From Brachypterus glaber (lineage: Eukaryota; Arthropoda; Insecta; Coleoptera; Kateretidae), in the NCBI GenBank assembly GCA_958510825.1, contig OY294044.1, forward strand, positions 46,526,626 to 46,590,625: DNA of 64,000 bases, read 5' to 3'. This document shows positions 53,101 through 57,547 of this stretch, piece after piece. A program made the translations under genes and the position numbers. The first letter of the stretch is position 1. The number at the start of each line of letters is the position of its first letter. The notes under the pieces were generated by a model that was not told where the DNA came from, ran no database searches, and saw only the letters and a list, made by a program, of their open reading frames with translations.

Positions 53101-54096
53101 TAGGCCCTTTCCAGAAAAAAAGTACCGATATCTGTTAAATTTTTGATACACTACAGTTTATGCATAATTATGCTATTTATGTGCTCTGTGGGGTAAAACA
53201 AGCCGCGTACCTTACTATCTTGCATAACTGGACAGAGTATAGTTACTAAATTTTGTTTTGTTAAAACATGGCTATGACTTCTAAATGAAGAAAGATGTTT
53301 ATATGAATATTTCTTCATAAAATTAAATCTACTTTTTGTTGCCAAAGTTTGTAAACAGGCTAGTAAATCACCCTGTATTAAAAATTAAAATAATTGCATT
53401 AGTTGGAAAATAATTAGATAAACTAGAAGTAATTGCCCAACTCTGTTCTGTAGTTATATGCTAACATTTTAATAAGCTTGAAGCAAAATGCTACTTTTAG
53501 TAAAACATATGCATAAAAGTCCAAACAATATTTTCTTGTTCTTATAAATATCAAGAACTATGAAACTAAAAACCACCTGAATGGTTTACATTTGGAGCTA
53601 AAACTGGAGGCCCTCTTCGCCCCCCTATTACGGGCCTCTCAGTTACGACACTGATTAAAAATTAACTTTGTAAGTCATACAAATGTGGCTAAATTGGTTG
53701 CTAAACTGCTTAAGTTTATGTCTAAAAAATAAATTTTAAGTTGTGCAGACATATTGCTGTAAATTTCCAACGAATATTAATACGTAATTTGCATTAATTA
53801 TACTATAAAAACAAGTAAATAAATTTAATATGGCTATGGGATGTTTATCAGTATTGCAGCAAAATAAGCTCTGTATTTAGGTTGTGTATATCTTTCAGGC
53901 AGTCTAAGTCGTATATTAGTATTTATATGGATTAAAGTAAACAAAATGATGTAAATAAATGTAGAAAAATAGTTGTAAAGTATACCTCTTGGCTTACGCG
54001 CCAACCTTGCATAGAGCTGGCTCCATATTTCAATTTATCATTTACTTCGTCGGTAGAGACTTTTTCACAAACTGGTTCTGACAAATAAGAACCCAT
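13427..54096 (-). CDS. PPM1G: PPM1G-type protein phosphatase 2C, nine exons
   Basis: Exons 53986-54096, 49083-49317, 46858-47196, 44664-44882, 36835-36999, 26229-26495, 21986-22137, 14702-14899 and 13427-13681 join in frame at GT/AG sites into 646 residues (human PPM1G is 546). The metal-dependent Ser/Thr phosphatase domain is split by an acidic, low-complexity insert (about 110-410), the mark of this subfamily. Expected metal-binding residues are present: E37-D38, D57-G58 in VYDGHGG, D531 in ACDGIW and D580 in GCDNMT. Other motifs are ANAGDSR (433-439), [11 protein letters not shown] (481-491) and the subfamily's [14 protein letters not shown] at the N-terminus is a candidate myristoylation site, and the tail has a basic NKRPKTE stretch, a possible nuclear signal. 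Vertebrate PPM1G is nuclear and acts on splicing factors and histones. The large size comes from transposon-filled introns of up to 10.3 kb. All key residues are intact, so I expect it to be active. Confidence 0.96.
14134..14259. repeat. 42-bp tandem repeat, three units
   Basis: Units start at 14134, 14176 and 14218, exactly 42 bp apart. Each contains TTCGTATAAATAACTGAA followed by TATTTT, then AGTTNTGT. It lies in the last PPM1G intron. Confidence 0.8.
14702..14899 (-). CDS. PPM1G: PPM1G exon 8
   Basis: Acceptor TTAACAG, donor GTAAGT, phase 0 at both ends. Runs from [18 protein letters not shown] through the [17 protein letters not shown] motif to STICEE. Confidence 0.96.
14900..15455. other. 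intronic repeat text
   Basis: No gene. Positions 15030-15190 belong to a small repeat with the phrase GACCTGAAAGTTTTATTTC and TGGTAAATTTAGCAGTCAC; related pieces are at 16440-16610 and, on the other strand, 17360-17455. Confidence 0.45.
15456..16342. mobile_element. DNA element with CCTTGCAACTTTGCCCAG ends
   Basis: The left end ACCTTGCAACTTTGCCCAG and right end CTGGGCAAAGTTGCAAGG are inverted copies about 890 bp apart. The interior includes CAGGTAAGC at 15631-15639, a strong donor-like site after a less AT-rich stretch, possibly a leftover 5' exon of an autonomous relative. No transposase motif was found. Confidence 0.55.
16720..17156 (+). mobile_element. 5'-truncated LINE tail between ATA microsatellites
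   Basis: Two ATA/AAT microsatellites (about 16723-16762 and 17127-17156) bracket a LINE C-terminal fragment plus its 3' UTR. Dong/R4-clade LINEs are known to insert into TAA repeats and to end in them, so this arrangement suggests a truncated member of that clade. The reverse transcriptase is absent. Confidence 0.5.
16763..17008 (+). pseudogene. LINE ORF C-terminal fragment
   Basis: An 81-codon open frame ending in TAA at 17006-17008 reads [16 protein letters not shown], then [20 protein letters not shown] and [11 protein letters not shown]. This resembles the C-terminal segment of LINE polyproteins (pattern P-V-x-I-x-A-x-G-x-V-S-K). There is no start codon and the rest is missing. The opposite-strand open frame here is a shadow. 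Confidence 0.6.
17157..17582. other. intronic, no gene
   Basis: Short AT-rich spacer between the LINE fragment and the Jockey-like element. It includes TAAAACTTTCAGGTCCGG, the inverted form of the repeat seen at 15040 and 16560. Confidence 0.4.
17852..20591 (-). pseudogene. Jockey-like ORF2: APE endonuclease and reverse transcriptase, one frameshift
   Basis: Starts [20 protein letters not shown]. The N-terminal endonuclease/exonuclease/phosphatase domain shows [26 protein letters not shown] and SSDHLPI. The reverse transcriptase shows [16 protein letters not shown], then [29 protein letters not shown] and [11 protein letters not shown], with the catalytic ADD intact. The frame breaks at a run of seven T (plus 19043-19049); upstream and downstream frames are each open apart from this, and total length implies one extra base. 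The stop is at 17852-17854. Without the shift the protein would be about 912 residues. Confidence 0.9.
20584..21794 (-). pseudogene. Jockey-like ORF1 (gag, CCHC zinc knuckles), one frameshift
   Basis: The downstream frame ends at 20584, overlapping the ORF2 start by 8 bp. It has three knuckles: [27 protein letters not shown] and [15 protein letters not shown]. It is open upstream to a run of 14 G on the plus strand (21580-21593), where it shifts relative to the N-terminal frame ([18 protein letters not shown], with a basic [11 protein letters not shown] stretch). The homopolymer break is the only one seen. An in-frame ATG at 21845 lies outside the candidate duplication, so 21794 is the better start. 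Confidence 0.8.
21986..22137 (-). CDS. PPM1G: PPM1G exon 7
   Basis: Acceptor TTTCCAG before 22137, donor GTAATA after 21986. Encodes [16 protein letters not shown], then the [20 protein letters not shown] motif and GDHAYKQ, entering in phase 1 and leaving in phase 0. The Jockey-like element lies only about 160 bp downstream in the next intron. Confidence 0.96.
22138..22470. other. intronic, no gene
   Basis: AT-rich PPM1G intron sequence with no recognised feature. Confidence 0.4.
22471..22620. mobile_element. palindromic element with GCATGCG arms
   Basis: Inverted arms: TATTGGCAAAAATTGCATGCG on the left pairs with CGCATGCGATTTTTGCCAAT on the right, and the outer GTAAACAAT pairs with ATTGTTTAC. 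Confidence 0.6.
22709..23430 (+). repeat. dispersed repeat copy 2 (see 3838-4690)
   Basis: Matches 3838-4690 in the same orientation along its length, including TTTTATGACA repeats and AACCGAAAACTTCAGGAAGG. It has a single copy of the 131-bp block that is duplicated at the other locus. Confidence 0.75.
23530..25775. mobile_element. foldback element, 2.2 kb
   Basis: The outer arms GTAGTCTTTTGGCAGAAAAT (from 23552) pair with 25720-25770, and the long inner arms 24035-24545 pair with 25225-25700 nearly base for base. The left arm is interrupted between about 23570 and 24030 by unrelated DNA. Loop 24546-25224 has no recognised coding. Confidence 0.75.
25805..25907. repeat. short palindrome
   Basis: GGGTAAAGTAAGATATTGCCC pairs with GGGCAATATCGGTTTACCC, and AACCTGC pairs with GCAGGTT nearer the centre. 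A hairpin-forming element of about 100 bp. Confidence 0.6.
26229..26495 (-). CDS. PPM1G: PPM1G exon 6
   Basis: Acceptor TTTTCCAG, donor GTAAG, phase 1 in and out. The acidic run (a stretch of E/D about 45 residues long) is followed by [17 protein letters not shown] and [17 protein letters not shown], where the catalytic domain resumes. Both strands are open here because of the GAG/GAA codon run. Confidence 0.95.
26550..27039. mobile_element. foldback element next to PPM1G exon 6
   Basis: The arms AACGGTTCGCCTGGGCGATT and AATCGCCCAGGGGAACCGT are inverted, with further pairing of CTTTTTTAGAC stretches inside. Its edge is 55 bp from the exon 6 splice acceptor. Confidence 0.65.
27283..28988. mobile_element. 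foldback element enclosing CCCAGGTAGCAA copy B
   Basis: The arms TCTGGAAACGATTTTTAGCT (left) and 28800-28988 (right) pair, including AATTATTTAGAGCTTTGGC with its inverse. The interior holds copy B. Confidence 0.65.
27724..28499 (-). mobile_element. CCCAGGTAGCAA-family element, copy B
   Basis: Complete copy with ends CCCAGGTAGCAAGGGATG and GTTATTTTGCTACCTGGG, in inverse orientation to copy A. It appears uninterrupted, so it is a good reference for the family length of 776 bp. Confidence 0.85.
29284..29437. mobile_element. hAT-type MITE with 8-bp target duplication
   Basis: A 154-bp element with ends TAGGGTCACTTTATC and GATGAAGTGACCCCA, flanked by perfect AAGGATTC repeats (29276-29283 and 29438-29445). 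An 8-bp duplication and a TAGGG start are hAT traits. A relative is at 36113-36269. Confidence 0.85.
29602..29663. repeat. 16-bp perfect hairpin
   Basis: CTCGTGAATCGAACTT and AAGTTCGATTCACGAG are separated by 30 bp. The right arm includes GTTCGATTC, like a tRNA B box, but there is no A box or cloverleaf. Confidence 0.6.
29664..31195. other. intronic, no gene
   Basis: Part of the 10.3-kb PPM1G intron. AT-rich, with a TA-rich low-complexity patch at 30765-30850. No coding or clear transposon ends. Confidence 0.4.
31205..31735. mobile_element. ACGGCCGAA inverted-repeat element with inserted array
   Basis: Ends pair: GATCATACGGCCGAAAG (left) and CTTTCGGCCGTATGATC (right). Inside lie one arm of the 65-bp-unit foldback family (about 31339-31600) and other AT-rich text. 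Confidence 0.6.
31339..31514 (+). repeat. 65-bp tandem units, solo foldback arm
   Basis: Three units with AATGGGAGGCG, TTGGTTTACGTTAA and TTTGGTAGTTTGCTGGTTTG, followed to about 31600 by the same right flank (TTAGAAGGCGATATNTTT) as the arms at 54.7-54.8 and 57.3 kb. Confidence 0.7.
32045..33500. repeat. ACGACA-motif arrays flanking 100-110-bp tandem units
   Basis: The left side (32045-32160, 32640-32720) has many degenerate GAACGACANAAAAGGTAA motifs; the right side (33320-33500) has the inverse, such as TTGTCGTTCATTTA. Between them, about 3.5 units starting near 32860, 32959, 33071 and 33178 share CGTGTTTT, GGCAAAGCGCC and ATATCTGCGTTTGTTTTATT. The layout resembles a foldback element with repeat-built arms. 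Confidence 0.6.
33600..36600. mobile_element. foldback element, about 2.3-3 kb
   Basis: The arms pair along 34285-35060 and 35680-36560, for example GGGAAATGGCTTTCGGTCAA with its inverse at about 36521-36543. The pairing continues outward as CAAAGGGACCCGCACTTCCC at 33686 with its inverse near 36550. The centre is near 35400. The right arm holds a hAT-type MITE. Confidence 0.7.
36113..36269. mobile_element. hAT-type MITE with 8-bp target duplication, second member
   Basis: A 157-bp element with ends TAGGGTCACTCGATC and GATCAAGTGACCCTA, flanked by CTTGTGGC on both sides (36105-36112, 36270-36277). The left arm of the foldback lacks it, giving an empty-site comparison. Confidence 0.88.
36835..36999 (-). 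CDS. PPM1G: PPM1G exon 5
   Basis: Acceptor TTGGTCAG, donor GTAAAG, phase 1 in and out. Encodes [20 protein letters not shown], then [20 protein letters not shown] and FEGPN. This basic then acidic linker belongs to the insert between the two halves of the catalytic domain; conservation is weak here, so the call rests on frame, splice sites and fit. Confidence 0.88.
37602..38528 (+). mobile_element. non-autonomous PIF/Harbinger element
   Basis: A 927-bp element with inverted ends GGGACCCAATTTTTCAAATC and CAATTTCAAAAATTGGGTCC, matching for about 45 bp including a TCTCAAGAGAAATTT stretch. The interior keeps a transposase N-terminal fragment, which sets the superfamily. A TWA target duplication is not evident. 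Confidence 0.7.
37840..38070 (+). pseudogene. HARBI1-like transposase N-terminal fragment
   Basis: A 76-codon open frame reads [19 protein letters not shown], then [20 protein letters not shown] and [11 protein letters not shown] before a stop. This resembles the N-terminal region of Harbinger/HARBI1 nucleases (FRLTKEVF, then SRVSAIT). The DDE catalytic domain is absent, so it cannot encode an active transposase. It may be the remains of a first exon of an autonomous relative. Confidence 0.75.
38760..40260. other. intronic, no gene
   Basis: AT-rich PPM1G intron. Positions 39125-39172 repeat the palindromic phrase ATCACACTAG and its inverse, and 39712-39865 has GATCGTAGGAAAAATAGTGTA with CACTCG stretches, like the repeat at 2331. 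No coding seen. Confidence 0.45.
40261..40560. repeat. GCGAAATCTT minisatellite
   Basis: About 20 degenerate copies of GCGAAATCTT (or ACGAAATCTT, GCAAAATCTT) at roughly 10-12-bp spacing. Open frames across it read as [14 protein letters not shown] repeats and are artefacts. Confidence 0.85.
40898..42279. mobile_element. mariner-like foldback element
   Basis: Ends CAGGGTGGCCCAAAAAAAAC and its inverse, flanked by TA on both sides. Long inverted arms pair to the centre (for example AACCGTTATAACTTTTTGCC with its inverse at 42225-42246). No transposase motif. Confidence 0.75.
42675..43231. mobile_element. foldback element, TACCGTCAACT ends
   Basis: TACCGTCAACTGGGGAGATTT pairs with the right end CACCCTAGTTGACAGTA, and AGTGACTTCGGACACTTTTT pairs with its inverse at about 43183-43202. 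The arms carry AATAGATTGGTCCA and its inverse. Confidence 0.7.
43834..44589. mobile_element. TACCGGGTGAG family, complete copy
   Basis: Ends TATACCGGGTGAGTTTTATT and the exact inverse, about 756 bp. If TA is the target duplication, the element proper starts TACCGGGTGAG. The interior is inverted too, with CGCCGGAAATGG-like stretches. Confidence 0.75.
44664..44882 (-). CDS. PPM1G: PPM1G exon 4
   Basis: Acceptor TTTTTTTTAG before 44882, donor GTATGT after 44664, phase 1 in and out. Encodes [20 protein letters not shown], then [20 protein letters not shown], ending [10 protein letters not shown]. Low-complexity, part of the acidic/Ser-rich insert; supported mainly by frame and splice sites. Confidence 0.88.
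44883..46857. other. intronic, repeats
   Basis: No gene. Positions 45000-45240 carry a repeat (CTTTGAGCTAAGCTAAATTC, later TTTTGTTGGCAGCAGTATTT) also seen near 33655 and at 36600-36780. A palindromic MITE is at 46144-46312. Confidence 0.5.
46144..46312. mobile_element. palindromic MITE, TACAGCCCG ends
   Basis: TACAGCCCGATTGAGATTATA pairs with TATAATTTCAAACGGGCTGTA, and AAAACAAAGAT pairs with ATCTTTGTTTT. Confidence 0.65.
46858..47196 (-). CDS. PPM1G: PPM1G exon 3
   Basis: Acceptor AATTTTAG before 47196, donor GTAATT after 46858, phase 1 in and out. Encodes [20 protein letters not shown], then [15 protein letters not shown] (like the vertebrate EEATMTIEELL segment) and a Ser-rich tract. The upstream intron ends in a transposon 14 bp from this exon. 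Confidence 0.93.
47211..47416. mobile_element. palindromic MITE abutting the PPM1G exon 3 acceptor
   Basis: The left end GTTTCGGGAGAAAAAGCAAA pairs with the right end TTTCCCTTTTCTCCCGAAAC; AATATTTAAA is shared next to it. Only 14 bp separate it from exon 3. Confidence 0.7.
47622..47648. repeat. GATG microsatellite
   Basis: About six GATG units in a row. Confidence 0.9.
47778..47979. mobile_element. Harbinger-type MITE with TTA duplication
   Basis: Ends GGGAACGTTCAAGTATTA and TAATACTTGAACGTTCCC, flanked by TTA on both sides. The left half is interrupted by a piece of the GGCCTATNC repeat (compare 52984-53111). It contains two 12-G runs. Confidence 0.7.
47980..48713. other. intronic, no gene
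   Basis: AT-rich text with a pyrimidine-rich CCCTNATTTTTCCC patch and, at 48370-48420, the phrase CTGTCGGTCGGTCTGTCAGT. A short hairpin GGTCTTAAGTTAGCAAGGCG / CGCCTTGCTAACTTAAGACC is at 48663-48701. Confidence 0.5.
48714..49015. repeat. interspersed repeat, inverted copy of 2184-2490
   Basis: Carries the inverse of the 2184-2490 sequence, including CGCACCGAGTACGC and the CCCATCCGTTG phrase. It ends about 70 bp before PPM1G exon 2. Confidence 0.65.
49083..49317 (-). CDS. PPM1G: PPM1G exon 2
   Basis: Acceptor GATTTTTTAG before 49317, donor GTAAG after 49083, phase 0 in and 1 out. Encodes [20 protein letters not shown] and [20 protein letters not shown], through [11 protein letters not shown]. 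It holds the PP2C signature with D57-G58. Confidence 0.97.
49318..50596. other. intronic, one palindromic element
   Basis: PPM1G intron 1. A palindromic MITE lies at 49527-49733. Positions 49430-49510 and 50210-50300 are two copies of a phrase ending CGAGTT, ATATCGACTT, AAATTT. No coding seen. Confidence 0.5.
49527..49733. mobile_element. palindromic MITE, ATGAAGCTGAAG ends
   Basis: ATGAAGCTGAAGTTTGCAACG pairs with its inverse at 49713-49733, and AAAATTCAAATAGTATATTA pairs inside. A half copy (right end) is at 52908-52987. Confidence 0.75.
50597..51911. mobile_element. TACCGGGTGAG family, copy with internal insertion
   Basis: The left end TATACCGGTTGAGTTTGATT matches 43834-44589. The family sequence stops near 50700 and resumes near 51550 (GGATTAATTTTTTTTGTTTC), so about 850 bp are inserted. 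The insert has AACCGGT-like inverted phrases at both edges (50720-50790, 51470-51545). Confidence 0.6.
51912..52728. other. intronic, no gene
   Basis: AT-rich with no recognised coding or transposon ends. Confidence 0.4.
52729..53236. mobile_element. inverted-repeat element, TCTGTCCAGTTATGCAAGATA ends
   Basis: The left end TCTGTCCAGTTATGCAAGATA pairs with the right end ATCTTGCATAACTGGACAGA. It encloses the half MITE at 52908-52987 and a GGCCTATNC palindrome at 52984-53111. Confidence 0.65.
52984..53111. mobile_element. GGCCTATNC palindromic repeat
   Basis: Ends TAAGGCCTATCCAGAGGCTC and the near inverse AAGTCTTTGAATAGGCCC. Other copies are at about 60042-60177 (interrupted) and 47797-47840 (partial). 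Confidence 0.6.
53241..53985. other. intronic, no gene
   Basis: AT-rich 5' part of PPM1G intron 1; nothing recognised. Confidence 0.4.
53986..54096 (-). CDS. PPM1G: PPM1G exon 1 with start codon
   Basis: The ATG at 54094-54096 begins [20 protein letters not shown], then [14 protein letters not shown], phase 0, donor [14 protein letters not shown] matches the family's MGAYLSQP start, with Gly2 a candidate myristoylation site. E37 of the EDAHN motif is the last codon. Confidence 0.95.
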
Positions 54097-54712
54097 ATTG
54101 AAATTCTTTTAATGCACAAATATTAAAACAGACTAATACAGACGATTAACAAACTTATACCGGCAAGAAAAACGACTTGTTAACTTGCGTCCATGCTGAT
54201 TGAAGGAGCACTTGACAGTTGACATTCGACACCAGGTGTCGCTGCAGTTGCGCGCTTAAATTACATAAGTTGGCGGGAAATTTAAATCCAAAAATTTCCA
54301 CAAGCGGCTAAATAGTGGCTGCGTTCAATGGAAACAGCAAAGCTAATCAAAAGTCATCAAATGATAAGTTTTGCCTGCAAACTGCTGAGCGGCTAATATC
54401 TGTCATTTGTCACAACCACCATTTGAGGTTAGAAATACGCACAAAATAGTATATTATTCAATGAGCGTATAATAATAGGGTCTTCTTCGATTTTTGGTTT
54501 TAATTATAAAATTTTAATTATTTTTTCCCGCTCCACTGAAAACGTAACAGACAGAGTTTGTACGATTCACTCACCGCAGTAATGAGAAGAATCCAGCGCA
54601 TGCGCACTGATTTTCTTATTTTTGTTTTGACGTTTGCCAAAAATTATTTTAAGGTTATGTTAAATTCTTTTGCTGAATTTTACAAAAATATCTACTTTTA
54701 TCTTTGCGAGCT
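54097..54712. promoter_or_regulatory. PPM1G upstream region
   Basis: Expected to hold the 5' UTR and promoter; no TATA box could be singled out in AT-rich DNA. A GCGCATGCGC palindrome (NRF1-like) is at 54597-54606, and CATTCGACACCAGGTGTCGCT at 54223 is partly palindromic. The functions are inferred. Confidence 0.4.
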
Positions 54713-55382
54713 AACAGTTTTTTAATTAGCTGAAGCTAAATTATTTAGCCTAAATATAAGCCTATTTGATTCTTAAAATATATCGCCTCTAAATTCTGAA
54801 ATATCGTATCTAAAAAATGCCTCCCATTAAAAAAAAAACACCGAACTAGCAAACTACCAAACCAAACCATTATTAACGTAAACCAACGCCTAACATTAAA
54901 AAAAACACCAAACCAGCAAACTACCAAACCATTGTTAACGTAAACCAACGCCTCCCATTAAAAAAAAAACACCAAACCAGCAAACTACCAAATCAAACCA
55001 TTGTTAACGTAAACCAACGCCTCCCATAAAAAAAGAAAAACACCAAACCAGCAAACTACCAAACCAAACCATTGTTAACGTAAACCAACGCCCCCATTAA
55101 AAAAATCAAACAGAAATTCGTAAGTATTTTAACAATCTTTTGCTATATATTCTAACAAAAAAACTGGTTTTTCCGCACCTAATTATATTCAAGACAGTAA
55201 GTTTTAGTAATAACACCAGAAATCAGTGCAAAAATATAGTTCATTTTTGTGGACCTCATAAACTATTTCATAAAACTACAACTGCCTAAAAGCAAAAGAT
55301 TGTTAAAATACTCACGAATTTCTGTTTGATTTTTTAAATGGTTTGGTTTAAGTTAACAATGGTTTGGTTTGGTGGTTTGCTG

Positions 55383-57141
55383 CCCAGTCAACACAAATAC
55401 ATGGCAGGAACATACCCGGACAACATTTGCTATTTCACGTGGAATTCATTATGACATCATGTAATGATTTTCTCTGAGTTCATGAACGCATACAGATGAC
55501 TCCTCATTGTAAAGTCATTACGAGATCATGTCATGAAGATCTAGCAGCGGTCTACGGAATGCGCATGCGCAAACTTTAAATTAACCGCGAAATTTAAATT
55601 GACGCCGAATTTTAAAATTAAAAAAAAAGAAACACACCTTTTTGTTCATATCTTGAAAAGGCAAAGAGATACCAAAAAAATAACGAAAAAATCAACCCCC
55701 CTAGACATGCACCCCCACATAAATCCATTTTTAACAACTGAGGACACAGAGATTTTCCCACTGGGAACTTCCCAGTGGGAATGTTCTCCAAGGTGACTGG
55801 GGGTACTAATTCCTCTACACTAAAGCCTCCAGATATCTACGGCTCACCATACCAATCCGATAATGTGTATCGAATTAGCTGACCAGTAAGTTAACTACTA
55901 GTTATTACCAGTAGTATATCCTTATAAAGACAGCTGCATTTTAATACTAGTATTCCTTTATTCGTTTAAAAAGTTTAGTTAGTGGCAGAAAATAACATGT
56001 GGCGCCACCTATCGCATAACGCTGTCAAGTGCACTGAAATTGAAACATTACAGGAGCCTGTACTATTCGGCAATCGTTCTCAATCGAGTCCCGGGCAACA
56101 TTTGCTATTTCACGTGGAAATCATTATGACATCATTTAATGATTTAACGTTAAATGTATACACCTCATGACAAACTCATAACAAACTCATAACATGATCA
56201 CAAAATCATGAGATAAGCTCATCATGATGTTCGTATGAGTACAAAACGTGGAAATCATAACATGATGCTCTCATGAGGCCTATATGAGTTTATGAATGTT
56301 GTCCGGGTAGCAGGTACATAACCACTGTTCTATGTGATGTTGCAGACATGTAATTTTTATAGTCCATGTATAGTCCTTGGACTTTAACAATTCCGCCTCA
56401 AGTTATGTATCAGCTACATAACATGCTACATATCAGATACATACTAGGTACATAACAATAAAAGTAGGCGTTTCCGAATTTTACTTGTTATGGAGTGCAT
56501 CATAGATTTAGACATGGTGAACATTTTTACGTCTTTTTGATAAACCTAATAATTAAAGTATATAAATATCTTTATATGTAGCATCCATCAGGCAAAATTC
56601 TTATACGATGTGCATTTTTACTGTGAAAGCAAACTTTCTACCAGGCTTAAAAATCATGGGCCACATAAAAAGCCAATTTTTAGAGAAAAAATAGCAAATA
56701 ATCATTTTAAAAAAATATATATATTTTAATTTTTTGTCTAAAATTATCTAAAATCGGTTTAGTTGTCTAAAAATACATGCGTTTCTACTACTTAAGGGTA
56801 AAACTTTTATTATTAACAACAATTTTAAGAATATTAGTGATTCTAACCTATAAAAATTAAAATAATATAGACGCCATATTTAGTATTGAATTCATAACAT
56901 TTTATGTATCGTGTATGTTCTCGTACCATATATATGATACATAACATGCAATATTGCATGTTCTGTATCATACATATGTATGTTACATCTTATGTAATAT
57001 GGCACATGTAACGTAAAAAATCTTTCTGTTATAGGGCATGTTATGTAGCATACATATGTATGTTATGTCTCATGTAATATGGCACATGTTACCTAAAAAA
57101 TCTTTCTTTACCATGTTGCATCCATATATGTGCGGACTGGG
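55383..57141. mobile_element. CCCAGTC element nested in the foldback arm
   Basis: The left end CCCAGTCAACACAAATACAT and the right end, read inward, CCCAGTCCGCACATATATGG. Its right half is made of ACATAACATG / GTATGTTATGT variants. A left end of the CCCGG element (55415) and a whole one (56090-56307) lie inside. The array resumes exactly across it with a 2-bp TG duplication. Confidence 0.65.
56090..56307. mobile_element. CCCGGGCAACATT element
   Basis: Ends CCCGGGCAACATTTGC and GAATGTTGTCCGGG, 218 bp. The interior is CTCATGA / TCATGAG / CATGATG variants. A second left end, CCCGGACAACATTTGCTATT, is at 55415 and continues identically for about 45 bp. Confidence 0.7.
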
Positions 57142-57547
57142 TGGTTTGGTGTTTTTTTTTAATGGGAGGCGTTGGTTTACGTTAACAATGGTTTGGTTTG
57201 GTAGTTTGCTGGTTTGATGTTTTTTTTTAATGTGAGGCGTTGGTTTAAACCACGTAAGTACGTTAATAATGGTTTGGTTTGCTGGTTTGGTGTTTTTTTT
57301 TTAATGGGAGGCATTTTTTAGATACATTTCAGAACTTAGAAGGCGATATATTTTACGAATCAAAAAGGATTATATTTAGGCTAAATAATTTAGCTTTAGC
57401 TAATCAAAACTGCGGTGAGTGAATCGTGATCTATTCTGGTTTCGATGAATATGGGCGGAGCTACACGGTCTACGCCAATCAAATCATCAGAAGAACTACT
57501 GTAAAGTTGGCTTTCACGCGTGAATAAAACTCCCCGAAATGAGAATA

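Larger units (their letters stand above)
54713..57413. mobile_element. foldback element with arms of 65-bp tandem repeats
   Basis: The left arm is a unique edge (ending near CTGAAGCTAAATTATTTAGCC) followed by units starting at 54887, 54949, 55018 and 55089 (62, 69 and 71 bp), each with CGCCTCCCATT and AACGTAAACC. The right arm is the inverse (55340-55382 plus 57142-57410), ending GGCTAAATAATTTAGCT. The centre (55095-55340) is itself palindromic. The right arm is split by the CCCAGTC element. Confidence 0.75.
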
